Assembly: GCA_045587065.1 (NCBI GenBank)
Contig: JAZNBQ010000038.1
Span: forward strand, 1-12,442
Length of the DNA: 12,442 nt
Direction: 5' to 3'
Source: SFWF01 sp045587065
GTDB taxonomy: Bacteria; Bacillota; Clostridia; Oscillospirales; Acutalibacteraceae
Shown: piece by piece, positions 1 through 7,763 of the stretch
Position numbering within the stretch: position 1 is the stretch's first letter
How the letters are laid out: each line of letters starts with the position of its first letter
The notes under the pieces: generated by a model
What the model saw: the letters and a program-made list of their open reading frames with translations, nothing else
The model's database searches: none
What the model was told of the DNA's origin: nothing
Program-made: the position numbers and the translations under genes

Positions 1-6
1 AAAAAT

Positions 7-429
7 ATGAAAAAAGTATTGATACACATAAACGGAACCCAAAGTTACGGAGAAGAAACCGACACATCTTCTCTTACCACCGAGGGTGAAATGGAATTGC
101 AGGACGGCAATTGCCGTCTTTTGTATAACGAAAGCAATTTAATAGGCGCAGAGAACGTAACCTCCGAATTGCTTCTTGAGGGAAATGAAAAATTTAGTAT
201 AACAAGAAAAGGCGGACTAAACAGCATTCTTACAGTTGAAACTGGCAAGAGACACAGCTGTCTTTATGATTCTCCTCAAGGGTCTTTTGTGATAGGGATT
301 TTTGGAGAAGAGCTTTCTTCCAGACTTGATGAAAATGGCGGAGAAATTCACGCCAAATATACAATAGATGTAAATTCAGGACTGCTTAGCAGCAATAAAA
401 TGGATATAAAAATAGAGGAGATAAAATAA
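7..429 (+). CDS. ywiB: DUF1934 / YwiB-like small beta-barrel protein
   Basis: The product is 140 aa with alternating polar and hydrophobic beta strands, for example VLIHINGTQ at residues 4-12 and FVIGIFGEEL at about 94-103, plus a C-terminal HAKYTIDVNSG segment (115-125) typical of DUF1934 proteins. This family has a lipocalin-like barrel and no established biochemical function. There is no signal peptide or membrane segment, so it is likely cytosolic. It is followed directly by argS, and the stop codon TAA shares its last base with the argS ATG. The same ywiB-argS pairing is known in Bacillus subtilis, which supports the call. The start ATG lies seven bases into the window, so its ribosome binding site and promoter are outside. 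Length matches the family. The family assignment is by recognition of sequence pattern; the function is unknown. Confidence 0.85.
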   Translation: MKKVLIHINGTQSYGEETDTSSLTTEGEMELQDGNCRLLYNESNLIGAENVTSELLLEGNEKFSITRKGGLNSILTVETGKRHSCLYDSPQGSFVIGIFGEELSSRLDENGGEIHAKYTIDVNSGLLSSNKMDIKIEEIK

Positions 430-2117
430 TGTCTTTTATTGTTAAAGAGGCAAAAAGCCAAATAGAAAAAATTATAAAAGAAGCGGCTTTAAAAGCTATA
501 GAAAAGGGAGAACTTTGCGAGGCAGAGCTTTCAGAGTTTAAAATTGATGTTCCTCAGAACCGAGACCACGGAGATTATGCGGTTAATGCCGCTATGGTAT
601 GGTCCAAGGCGTTTAAATCGGCACCAAGAAAAATAGCGGAAACTATCTCTGCAAATTTTGATTTTGAAGGCAGTTATATTGACCGCTATGAAATTGCAGG
701 TCCTGGATTCCTAAATTTCTTCCTTTCAGATAAGTATTACGCCGACATTGTTGCCGACGTAAAAGCAAAGGGCGAAGACTATGGTAAAAGTAGTTTCGGA
801 GAGGGTAAAAAGGTTCTTGTGGAATTTGTTTCGGCAAACCCGACAGGACCAATGCATATAGGAAATGCAAGAGGCGGCGCATTGGGAGACTGCCTTGCCG
901 CAGTGCTTTCTGCCGCAGGCTACGAAACCGAAAGAGAGTTTTACATTAACGATGCAGGTAACCAGATTGAAAAATTTGCTACCTCTTTAGAACTACGTTA
1001 TCTTCAGCTTTATAAAGAGGGCATAGAAATGCCGGAAGATTCTTATCATGGGGAAGATATAATAAATCACGCTAAAGCTTTTGCTCAAATAAACGGTGAC
1101 AAGTTCGTAGAAGCAGATGCTACACTTCGCAGAAAAGCCCTTGTAGATTTCGCTCTTCCAAAGAACATTGCAGGACTTAAAGAAGACCTTTTAAAATACC
1201 GTATTGAATATAATACCTGGTTTAAGGAAAGCAGTTTACATGCAAATGGAGAAACTGCAAGAATAATCGAGCTTTTAAAGAATAGCGGACATACCTACAC
1301 CCTGGATGATGCGGTGTGGTTTAGAGCTACCGATTTTGGTTGCGATAAGGATTTCGTTTTGGTTCGTGCTAACGGAATTCCAACCTACGTTGTTCCTGAT
1401 ATAGCCTACCACTATAATAAGCTTGTAACAAGAGGCTTTGACAAGGCTATCGATATTTTAGGTGCCGACCACCACGGTTACGTGCCAAGACTTAAAGCGG
1501 CTCTTACCGCCCTTGGCGTTGATGCGGACAAGCTTGACGTTATTCTTATGCAGATGGTAAGACTGGTTCGTAACGGCGAGGTAATAAAGGCCTCTAAGCG
1601 TTCAGGCAAGGCAATAACCCTGGTAACTCTTCTTGACGAAGTACCTATTGATGCTGCAAGATTCTTCTTTAATTTAAGAGAACCAAACAGTCATTTTGAC
1701 TTTGACCTTGACCTTGCAGTAGAGCAGACTAATCAGAACCCTGTATATTACGTTCAGTATGCATATGCGCGTATTTGCAGTATCATAAGAAATCTTGCTG
1801 CCGATGGTGTTACAATGAGAGATTGCACCAATGAAGAACTCTGCAAATTGGTGGCACCGGAAGAAAAAGAACTTATTCTTCATCTGGCCGCATTTACCGA
1901 CGAAATAATTCTTTCGGCAAGAACTTACGACCCTGCAAAAATGACCCATTACGTTGTAGAACTTGCAACCAAGTTCCATAAGTTCTACAATGCGTGCAGA
2001 GTAAAGGGCGAAGAGGAAAGCTTAATGCAGGCAAGACTTAACCTTTGTAGTGCTACTGCAATTGTTATTAAAAACGTTCTTTCTATGCTTAAAATATCTG
2101 CCCCTGAAAGTATGTAA
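429..2117 (+). CDS. argS: Arginyl-tRNA synthetase (class I)
   Basis: This enzyme attaches arginine to tRNA-Arg using ATP in the cytosol. At 562 aa it has the normal length. An N-terminal ArgRS-specific domain (about 1-120, with the GDYAVNAA segment at 48-55) is followed by the class I catalytic core. The HIGH-type motif is HIGN at 143-146 within SANPTGPMHIGN. The ArgRS-typical GADHHGY lies at 345-351, and a degenerate KMSKS loop, KASKRSGK, at 387-394, as expected because many ArgRS enzymes lack the canonical lysine. The anticodon-binding helical domain starts near DAARFFF (408-414) with NPVYYVQYAYARI (437-449). The C-terminus ends normally with a LSMLKISAPESM tail. The ATG overlaps the ywiB stop by one base and has AGGAG at 416-420, eight bases upstream, so translation is probably coupled. 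A strong terminator follows immediately. The reading frame is intact. Confidence 0.97.
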   Translation: MSFIVKEAKSQIEKIIKEAALKAIEKGELCEAELSEFKIDVPQNRDHGDYAVNAAMVWSKAFKSAPRKIAETISANFDFEGSYIDRYEIAGPGFLNFFLSDKYYADIVADVKAKGEDYGKSSFGEGKKVLVEFVSANPTGPMHIGNARGGALGDCLAAVLSAAGYETEREFYINDAGNQIEKFATSLELRYLQLYKEGIEMPEDSYHGEDIINHAKAFAQINGDKFVEADATLRRKALVDFALPKNIAGLKEDLLKYRIEYNTWFKESSLHANGETARIIELLKNSGHTYTLDDAVWFRATDFGCDKDFVLVRANGIPTYVVPDIAYHYNKLVTRGFDKAIDILGADHHGYVPRLKAALTALGVDADKLDVILMQMVRLVRNGEVIKASKRSGKAITLVTLLDEVPIDAARFFFNLREPNSHFDFDLDLAVEQTNQNPVYYVQYAYARICSIIRNLAADGVTMRDCTNEELCKLVAPEEKELILHLAAFTDEIILSARTYDPAKMTHYVVELATKFHKFYNACRVKGEEESLMQARLNLCSATAIVIKNVLSMLKISAPESM

Positions 2118-2121
2118 AATA

Positions 2122-2156
2122 AAAACTGCGATGTGCAATTTGCACATCGCAGTTTT
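2122..2156. terminator. Bidirectional intrinsic terminator between argS and LCP gene
   Basis: A perfect 16-bp inverted repeat (arms 2122-2137 and 2141-2156) encloses a 3-base loop. The outer pairs are A/T, so the hairpin ends in a T-run in both directions: TTTTGTTATTTATT on the plus strand and TTTTTATTTTACA on the minus strand. It lies 4 bases after the argS stop and 12 bases after the stop of the convergent LCP gene, so it can serve both transcripts. Confidence 0.92.
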
Positions 2157-2168
2157 GTTATTTATTAA

Positions 2169-3326
2169 TTAGTTTTGAAGACAAGCTCTGAGTTGAAGCT
2201 TTGCTTCCTGAACGCTTTCTTCGTTAGGCATCATAACGTATGCTTTAAGTCCGCCTGTAACGTAGGTAGGCTTTGTAGCGCCTGTTCCGTCAACCGAAAT
2301 GGTCTGGATATCCCAAGAAGGCATTTTGTCAAGTTGGAGTTTAACCAAATCTGAAATTTCTCCGTAAGAAATATTAGTGCTTGTATGAGCGGTTACACAG
2401 TCAACCAATTTTGAAATTTTAGAAGGAGTAAGGTTAGAAGGAGATATAGCTTTGTTAATAATAGCCTTGATTATTAACTGTTGGTGCTTACCTCTTGTTC
2501 GGTCTCCTCCGGGAACGTTCTTTCTTTCTCTTGCAAAGGCAAGGGCAGAAAGTCCGTTTAATTTGTTTTCACCTTTAACGTAGTTATATACTTTATCTTC
2601 TGTTAAAGAGAAACGACTTGAGAAATTATATTCAGAAACAACCGTAACTCCGCCAAGAGCGTCTACTATATCAACAACCGACTCAAAATTAACCTTAACG
2701 TAGTAGTTGAACTCAACGCCAAAAAGGGCTCCAAGGGTTTTCATAGAACAACTAACGCCTTTTGTTCCTGCGTGGGTTAGTTTGTCCATTTTGGCAGAGT
2801 CGCCTTCAAGAGGCAAATAGTAGTCTCTGGGAATATTAATCATTAAAATCTTTGCAGTATTAGGATTAACTGCAATTACCATATTAACGTCAGAAAGAGC
2901 TTTGTCTCTGATTTCTCCGCCGCCTCTGGTATCAACGCCCGAAAGGTAAATAAGGAAAGGCTTTTTAACAACGTTGGTTTTTACAGCCTCAATTTCCACC
3001 TCTGAATCAGGAATTTTACTTATTGATGTGTGAATTGTACCAAGCACAACCGTTCCGACAGAAGATATTAAGAGCACAATAACGCTTAGTACTAAGCTTA
3101 TAATCTTGGTAGCTAAGTTTTTTGATTTCATTAAAAGCATACTTACGTGGAACACAATAATGCTTATGGTAAGGAATAAAAGTAACAAAAGATACTTAAG
3201 TGGGAACAATTGAGTAATAGCCATATAAATTAGAATGGCAGGTAAAACAATTGCCTCAATAATGAACAGTATTTTTGCAAACAAGGTAACGAAGTTCTTT
3301 TTTTCTGATTTTTTAAGATGTTTCAC
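2169..3326 (-). CDS. LytR-CpsA-Psr (LCP) family cell-wall glycopolymer transferase
   Basis: LCP enzymes transfer undecaprenyl-pyrophosphate-linked glycopolymers, such as teichoic acids or capsule, to peptidoglycan outside the cell. The 385-aa product has three predicted membrane helices (about 12-38, 43-64 and 74-97), then an extracellular LCP domain (about 123-290). Family landmarks are IYLSGVDTR (126-134), LSDVNMVIAVNPNT (144-157), IPRDYY (165-170), DKLTHAG (181-187), NFESVVDIVDALGGV (213-227) and AFARERKN with GGDRTRGKHQQ (263-283). These contain the conserved Asp and Arg residues that bind the pyrophosphate. About 100 residues follow. The start is GTG (MKHLKK), preceded by AAGGA at 3335-3339 with 8-base spacing; no in-frame upstream ATG exists, and the next internal Met is at residue 36 inside helix 1. 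It is transcribed alone, opposite to all neighbours, from the promoter at 3417-3445. The exact polymer substrate cannot be inferred. Confidence 0.93.
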   Translation of the reverse strand: MKHLKKSEKKNFVTLFAKILFIIEAIVLPAILIYMAITQLFPLKYLLLLLFLTISIIVFHVSMLLMKSKNLATKIISLVLSVIVLLISSVGTVVLGTIHTSISKIPDSEVEIEAVKTNVVKKPFLIYLSGVDTRGGGEIRDKALSDVNMVIAVNPNTAKILMINIPRDYYLPLEGDSAKMDKLTHAGTKGVSCSMKTLGALFGVEFNYYVKVNFESVVDIVDALGGVTVVSEYNFSSRFSLTEDKVYNYVKGENKLNGLSALAFARERKNVPGGDRTRGKHQQLIIKAIINKAISPSNLTPSKISKLVDCVTAHTSTNISYGEISDLVKLQLDKMPSWDIQTISVDGTGATKPTYVTGGLKAYVMMPNEESVQEAKLQLRACLQN

Positions 3327-3380
3327 TTTCCTAATCCTTCTCGTATTTGATATTGTTAATTAAATTATACAGATTAACAA

Positions 3381-3407
3381 TTTCGAAAGAGTTTAAGCCT
3401 TTCGAAA
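3381..3407. promoter_or_regulatory. Inverted repeat of two TTTCGAAA boxes in LCP leader (candidate operator or 5'UTR hairpin)
   Basis: Nine-base arms at 3381-3389 (TTTCGAAAG) and 3399-3407 (CTTTCGAAA) are separated by 9 bases. Each arm contains the palindrome TTTCGAAA, and their centres are 19 bp apart, close to two helical turns. The element sits just downstream of the start site predicted from the LCP promoter (near 3410). It could therefore be a repressor operator or a 9-bp hairpin at the 5' end of the mRNA. A related palindrome, TTCGTCGAA (3429-3437), lies between the -35 and -10 boxes of the same promoter. The regulator is unknown and the role is inferred. Confidence 0.5.
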
Positions 3408-3416
3408 ATCACAAAT

Positions 3417-3445
3417 ATTATACAATAATTCGTCGAAGAAGTCAA
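3417..3445 (-). promoter_or_regulatory. Sigma-A-type promoter of the LCP gene
   Basis: On the minus strand the -35 box TTGACT (3440-3445) is separated by exactly 17 bp from a perfect -10 box TATAAT (3417-3422). This predicts transcription starting near 3410 and a leader of roughly 85 nt before the GTG start codon. Confidence 0.8.
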
Positions 3446-3482
3446 CAAAAAGGATATATGCGCCTACATAAGCGCCTTTTTA

Positions 3483-3511
3483 TTGCAAAACAAAGTATTT
3501 TTTGATATAAT
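3483..3511 (+). promoter_or_regulatory. Sigma-A-type promoter of the recJ-rel operon
   Basis: A -35 box TTGCAA (3483-3488) and a perfect -10 box TATAAT (3506-3511) are separated by 17 bp. A second TATAAT at 3514-3519 lacks a well-spaced -35. The predicted start is near 3518, giving a short leader of about 28 nt that contains the recJ ribosome binding site AGGTGA (3534-3539). It is divergent from the LCP promoter, with the two -35 boxes 37 bp apart. Confidence 0.7.
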
Positions 3512-3545
3512 AATATAATAATTAAGATTAAAGAGGTGAGGTAAT

Positions 3546-5573
3546 ATGGCATTTAAACGTTGGATGATTTCTCCGCCACAAAAGGAACTTGCTCAAATGT
3601 TGGCAGAAGAATGTAACACCGATAGTTTTATAGCCCTTATTGCCGCATCCAGAGGGTATACAGACCCTGCCGACTTGGACGAGTTTTTGTCCGATGAAAC
3701 TATTATTTCCGACCCCTTTGAACTTTCTGATATGGAAAAGGCGGTTGACATTATTTGGAATAGTATTTATGCTGAAGAGCTTATTGCTATATACGGCGAT
3801 TACGACGTAGACGGCGTAACCGCTACGGCGCTTCTTTATTCCTATCTTAAAAATAAAGGAGCAAAGGTAATTTATCATATACCAAGCAGAGAAAAAGACG
3901 GCTACGGTATGAATATGCCTTCTATTGATATGCTTCATGACAAAAACGTAGAGCTTATTATTACGGTTGATAACGGCATAGCATCGGTAAGAGAAATAGA
4001 CTATGCAAAATCTTTGGGAATGAAGGTTATTGTTACCGATCACCATTTGCCGCAAGAGGAAATTCCCACTCCGGACGCACTTATTAACCCTCACCGACCT
4101 GATGATGTAAGTGAATTCAAAGAAATCTGCGGTGTTGAGGTGGCGTTTAAACTACTTTGCGCAATGGAGGGTAAAAGTCCAGAAGAACTTATTTATGATT
4201 ATGGCGCCTTGGTAGCCTTGGGCACAGTTGCAGACGTAATGCCTCTTACATACGAAAACCGAGGAATAGTAAGAGAGGGGCTTAGAGCAATAGCAGATAA
4301 TGGTAACTTAGGAATTTCGGCTCTGTTAAGGGCAGAAGATATAGACCCTGAAAGTCTAACTGCCTCAAAATTAGCTTTTTTGGTAGCTCCTCGTATTAAC
4401 GCCGCAGGAAGAATGGGAGATGCGGCAAGAGGCGTGGAACTTTTGGTTACAGAGGATGATGAGATTGCTGCTTCTCTTGCCCGGACTTTAAGTGCAGATA
4501 ATATAAAAAGACAGGGTATAGAAAAGAAAATACTTACCGAAGCGGTAATGAAAATTGAAAAAAACGGCTATAAACACAATCGAGTAATAGTGGTTTCAGG
4601 AGAAAACTGGCATGACGGAGTTATAGGTATTGTGGCCTCTCGACTAGCAGAGAAATACGGCAAACCTGCTATTGTTCTGTCAGAAAACGGTCAGCTTTCT
4701 CACGGCTCGGCTCGTAGCGTGGGAGATTTTTCAATTTATAATGCTATAAATAGCTGCTCATATCTTCTTACAAAATTTGGCGGACATGAAATGGCGGCAG
4801 GAATTTCTATTTACACCGACTCTATAGAACAGTTCAGAAAGCAAATAAACGAGTATGCCGCACAGTTTGAAATGCCTCGTCAGGAGCTTAGAGTCGACTG
4901 CAAACTAAAACCACAAGCGTTAAGCCTTGATTTAGCAGAAGATATTAAGATATTAGAGCCTTTTGGAAACGGAAATCCTGTTCCGGTTTTTGCTATTTTG
5001 AACTCTAAAATCCAAAAGATAACGCCAGTGGGAAACGGCAAACATTTGAGAATTAACTTTACCCGTGATGATACAACCTTTATTGCAATGCTTTTTGGTA
5101 CAACCAAAAATGCCTTTGGCTTTGCAGAAGGAGATATGGTAGATATCGCCGTCACTTTGGGTATTAATGATTTTGGCTCAGAGCAAAAACTTTCGATAGT
5201 AATAAAAGATATGAGAAAAAGCGGTTTAAGTGAAGACACTCTGTTCCATCAGATTGACCTTTATGAAAACTTTAAGTCGGAGCTTCAGGGAGACTATTCA
5301 GAGATATTACCTTCAAGAAACGAAGTAGGAGAGGTATATAAGCAGTTGCTTAAATGTCCTGCAGGTCTTGACAAAATAGTAAATATGAATATTGATTCCA
5401 TAGGTTTTGCCAAAGCGCTTGTAGCGGCAGAAGCTCTTTGCGAGTTAGGACTCTTAAAAAGCATTAATGTGGACGGAGATAAAATATTAAAAGTAGATAA
5501 TGCAGCCCAAAAAGTAAATTTAGGCGACGCTAAAATTTTAAAAAGATTAGGTGGTGGAATATATGAAACTTGA
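3546..5573 (+). CDS. recJ: Single-stranded-DNA-specific exonuclease RecJ (DHH family)
   Basis: RecJ degrades single-stranded DNA 5' to 3' in recombinational and mismatch repair in the cytosol, using Mn2+/Mg2+. The 675-aa product has all DHH motifs: GDYDVDG (84-90), VDNG (141-144), DHH (165-167) and GTVADVMPL (226-234). RINAAGRM follows (283-290). The DHHA1 region carries HDGVIGIVASRL (356-367), SHGSARS (385-391) and GGHEMAAG (412-419). An OB-fold region follows, starting around EPFGNGNPVPVF (471-482). A C-terminal extension of about 115 residues (560-675) looks like the Bacillota-type tail, but is shorter than the one I recall from Bacillus. The start ATG has AGGTGA at 3534-3539, 6 bases upstream. 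It is the first gene of the operon, and its end overlaps the rel start by 11 bases. The reading frame is intact and the catalytic residues are present. Confidence 0.96.
   Translation: MAFKRWMISPPQKELAQMLAEECNTDSFIALIAASRGYTDPADLDEFLSDETIISDPFELSDMEKAVDIIWNSIYAEELIAIYGDYDVDGVTATALLYSYLKNKGAKVIYHIPSREKDGYGMNMPSIDMLHDKNVELIITVDNGIASVREIDYAKSLGMKVIVTDHHLPQEEIPTPDALINPHRPDDVSEFKEICGVEVAFKLLCAMEGKSPEELIYDYGALVALGTVADVMPLTYENRGIVREGLRAIADNGNLGISALLRAEDIDPESLTASKLAFLVAPRINAAGRMGDAARGVELLVTEDDEIAASLARTLSADNIKRQGIEKKILTEAVMKIEKNGYKHNRVIVVSGENWHDGVIGIVASRLAEKYGKPAIVLSENGQLSHGSARSVGDFSIYNAINSCSYLLTKFGGHEMAAGISIYTDSIEQFRKQINEYAAQFEMPRQELRVDCKLKPQALSLDLAEDIKILEPFGNGNPVPVFAILNSKIQKITPVGNGKHLRINFTRDDTTFIAMLFGTTKNAFGFAEGDMVDIAVTLGINDFGSEQKLSIVIKDMRKSGLSEDTLFHQIDLYENFKSELQGDYSEILPSRNEVGEVYKQLLKCPAGLDKIVNMNIDSIGFAKALVAAEALCELGLLKSINVDGDKILKVDNAAQKVNLGDAKILKRLGGGIYET
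5549..5554 (+). promoter_or_regulatory. Ribosome binding site that sets the rel start
   Basis: AGGTGG lies 8 bases upstream of the ATG at 5563. The same frame is open back to a GTG at 5551, but that codon falls inside the binding site and has no site of its own, so the ATG at 5563 is preferred. Confidence 0.75.
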
Positions 5574-7761
5574 GCAAAGATATGAAGAAAAATTCAATGA
5601 ATTAGTTGCGACGTGTGAAGAGCAGGGAGGCAAGTATGATTTAGAACTTATCAGAAAAGCTTTTGAAATCTGCGTTGAATCTCATAAGGGACAATTCAGA
5701 CAGTCAAGCGAAGAGTTTTATAACCACCCCTTTAACGTAGCAAAAATAATTATAAATCTTGGTATGGACAGCGAGTCTATAGCGGCATCTTTGCTTCACG
5801 ACGTGGTAGAAGATACTAAGGTTTCATTAGAGGAAATCCGCGCTGCTTTTGGTGGCGACGTTGCCCTTTTGGTAGACGGAGTTACTAAAATCGGTAGAAT
5901 TCAGTATACAAGCCGTGAGCAACAACAGGCAGAATCTTTGCGCAAAATGCTTATTGCTATGGGTAAAGACATAAGAGTAATTATCATAAAACTCGCAGAC
6001 CGTCTCCATAATATGAGAACAATAGATTCTATGCCTGAGGAAAAACAACTTGAAAAAGCTCTTGAAACCATAGAGGTGTATGCCCCTATTGCACACCGAT
6101 TGGGAATTCAGGCAATAAAAGATGAACTTGAAGATATTTCTATGCGTCATTTGGACCCTATTGCTTGTGGACAAATTGATCAACTTCTTTCTGCCCATAG
6201 TGATTTCCAGGATGATACTCTTAAGAATATTTGTCTGAAGATTGAAGACAGACTAAAGAAAGAAATGCCTAATGTAGAATTTGTTCTTCAGTCCAGAGTA
6301 AAATCCATTCCCGGTATATATCGTAAAATGTTTGTTCAAATGAAGGATTTTGATGAAATTTACGACGTATATGCCGTTAGAATTATAACCGATACTGTTA
6401 CGAACTGTTACAATGTTCTTGGTATAATGCACGATATGTTCAGACCTATTCCGGGCAGATTCAAGGACTATATCTCAACTCCAAAGCCTAATATGTATCA
6501 GTCTCTTCATACTACGGTTATCGGAAGAGGAGTTATACCTTTTGAAATTCAGATAAGAACCTTCGAAATGCACCACACCGCAGAGTTTGGAATTGCGGCC
6601 CATTGGAAATATAAAGAAGGCATAACCGAGAAAAACAATCAGCTTGACGACCGCCTTGCCTGGATCAGACAGATACTTGACAGTCAGAATGAATCCACCG
6701 ATGCATCCGATATAGTAAGAACAATTAAAATCGACCTTTCTCAAGAGGATGTGTTTGCTGTTACACCAAAAGGAGACGTTATCAACCTTCCGGCAGGTGC
6801 AACAGTTATTGACTTTGCTTTTGCTATTCACTCGGCAGTAGGCGTAAAAATGGTGGGCGCTAAGGTAGATGGTAAAATCGTTCAGATAAACCACGTGGTA
6901 AAAACAGGAGAGGTTATAGAAATTTTAACTACCAATCAGGCAGGCCACGGTCCATCAAGAGATTGGCTTAAAATTGCAGTGACTTCCAGCGCCAAAGCCA
7001 AGATTCGTTCTTGGTTTAAAAAGGAGCGAAGAGAAGAAAATATCGAGAACGGCAAAAATGCAATTGAAACAGAGTTTAAGAAGAATTCCATCTTGCTTCC
7101 CGAAGAAGATATGGAAAAATTCCTTGACGACATTGCTAAAAAACAGCGCTGCAATAACGTTACCGAGCTTTACGCTTCCATTGGCTATGGCGGTATTTTC
7201 CTTGAGAAGATAATGCCTCGAATAAAGGAAGATTACGTAAAACTTGTTAAAGCGGCAAAGGTTCCTGAAATAGAAGAATATATTTCAAAGCATAAGGTTT
7301 GTTCCCCTGAGGGTGTTATTATTGAGGGAATCGATAACTGCCTCGTTAAGCTTTCAAAATGCTGTGCGCCGCTGCCCGGTGACAGTATTATAGGATTTAT
7401 AACAAGAGGTCACGGCGTTTCGGTTCATAAGCGCGACTGCGCTAACGTGCCTGAAGACTTAACCACTTGTGAAGAACCTGAAAGATGGATTAAAGCGTAT
7501 TGGGCAAATTCAGGTGGCAGTACCTTTACTTCAATCTTGCAAATAAACGCTCTTAACAGAGATGGTTTGCTTGCAGAAGTAACAAACACACTGTTTAATA
7601 TGCACGTGGCACTCCATGCCGTTAACGCAAGACTTATAAAGGACGGAAATTGCGTAATTACAGTTACTGTTTCTACCAGTGGAGTAGAACATCTTAAGAG
7701 CATTTTGACACGTCTTCAAAAGTTGAGCGGCGTATACTCTATAGAAAGAATGAATCAGTAA
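5563..7761 (+). CDS. rel: Bifunctional (p)ppGpp synthetase/hydrolase (RelA/SpoT homologue, long Rel)
   Basis: Rel makes (p)ppGpp from ATP and GDP/GTP on stalled ribosomes and hydrolyses it again, setting the stringent response. Counted from the ATG at 5563 the product is 732 aa, close to the Bacillus subtilis enzyme. The hydrolase domain keeps its metal ligands: H55, HDVVED (79-84) and D146 in KLADRLHN. The synthetase domain has GRFKDYI (298-304), PNMYQSLHTT (309-318) with the guanine-stacking Tyr, and FEIQIRT (327-333) with the catalytic Glu. A TGS domain follows (about 396-456), then a helical region, a conserved-cysteine domain (KCCAPLPGD 599-607, HKRDC 622-626) and a C-terminal ACT domain (about 658-729). 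Both activities therefore look possible. One oddity is SIPGIYRKM at 248-256, where relatives usually have YS in place of PG. It overlaps recJ by 11 bases, and dtd starts 2 bases after its stop. Confidence 0.97.
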   Translation: MKLEQRYEEKFNELVATCEEQGGKYDLELIRKAFEICVESHKGQFRQSSEEFYNHPFNVAKIIINLGMDSESIAASLLHDVVEDTKVSLEEIRAAFGGDVALLVDGVTKIGRIQYTSREQQQAESLRKMLIAMGKDIRVIIIKLADRLHNMRTIDSMPEEKQLEKALETIEVYAPIAHRLGIQAIKDELEDISMRHLDPIACGQIDQLLSAHSDFQDDTLKNICLKIEDRLKKEMPNVEFVLQSRVKSIPGIYRKMFVQMKDFDEIYDVYAVRIITDTVTNCYNVLGIMHDMFRPIPGRFKDYISTPKPNMYQSLHTTVIGRGVIPFEIQIRTFEMHHTAEFGIAAHWKYKEGITEKNNQLDDRLAWIRQILDSQNESTDASDIVRTIKIDLSQEDVFAVTPKGDVINLPAGATVIDFAFAIHSAVGVKMVGAKVDGKIVQINHVVKTGEVIEILTTNQAGHGPSRDWLKIAVTSSAKAKIRSWFKKERREENIENGKNAIETEFKKNSILLPEEDMEKFLDDIAKKQRCNNVTELYASIGYGGIFLEKIMPRIKEDYVKLVKAAKVPEIEEYISKHKVCSPEGVIIEGIDNCLVKLSKCCAPLPGDSIIGFITRGHGVSVHKRDCANVPEDLTTCEEPERWIKAYWANSGGSTFTSILQINALNRDGLLAEVTNTLFNMHVALHAVNARLIKDGNCVITVTVSTSGVEHLKSILTRLQKLSGVYSIERMNQ

Positions 7762-7763
7762 TT

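Noticed and set aside
3447..3481. Possible terminator hairpin AAAAAGG...CCTTTTT between the divergent promoters
   Set aside because: The arms pair only 7 bases across a 21-base interior with poor inner pairing. It overlaps neither gene end, and a terminator is not expected between divergent promoters.
3528..4094. 188-codon open frame on the minus strand inside recJ
   Set aside because: It lies fully antisense to the conserved DHH motifs of recJ, its translation is cysteine- and tyrosine-rich with no recognisable domain, and it has no convincing ribosome binding site.
5551..5562. Upstream GTG start for rel adding four residues
   Set aside because: The GTG codons are part of the AGGTGG ribosome binding site serving the ATG at 5563, and nothing resembling a binding site precedes them at a usable distance.
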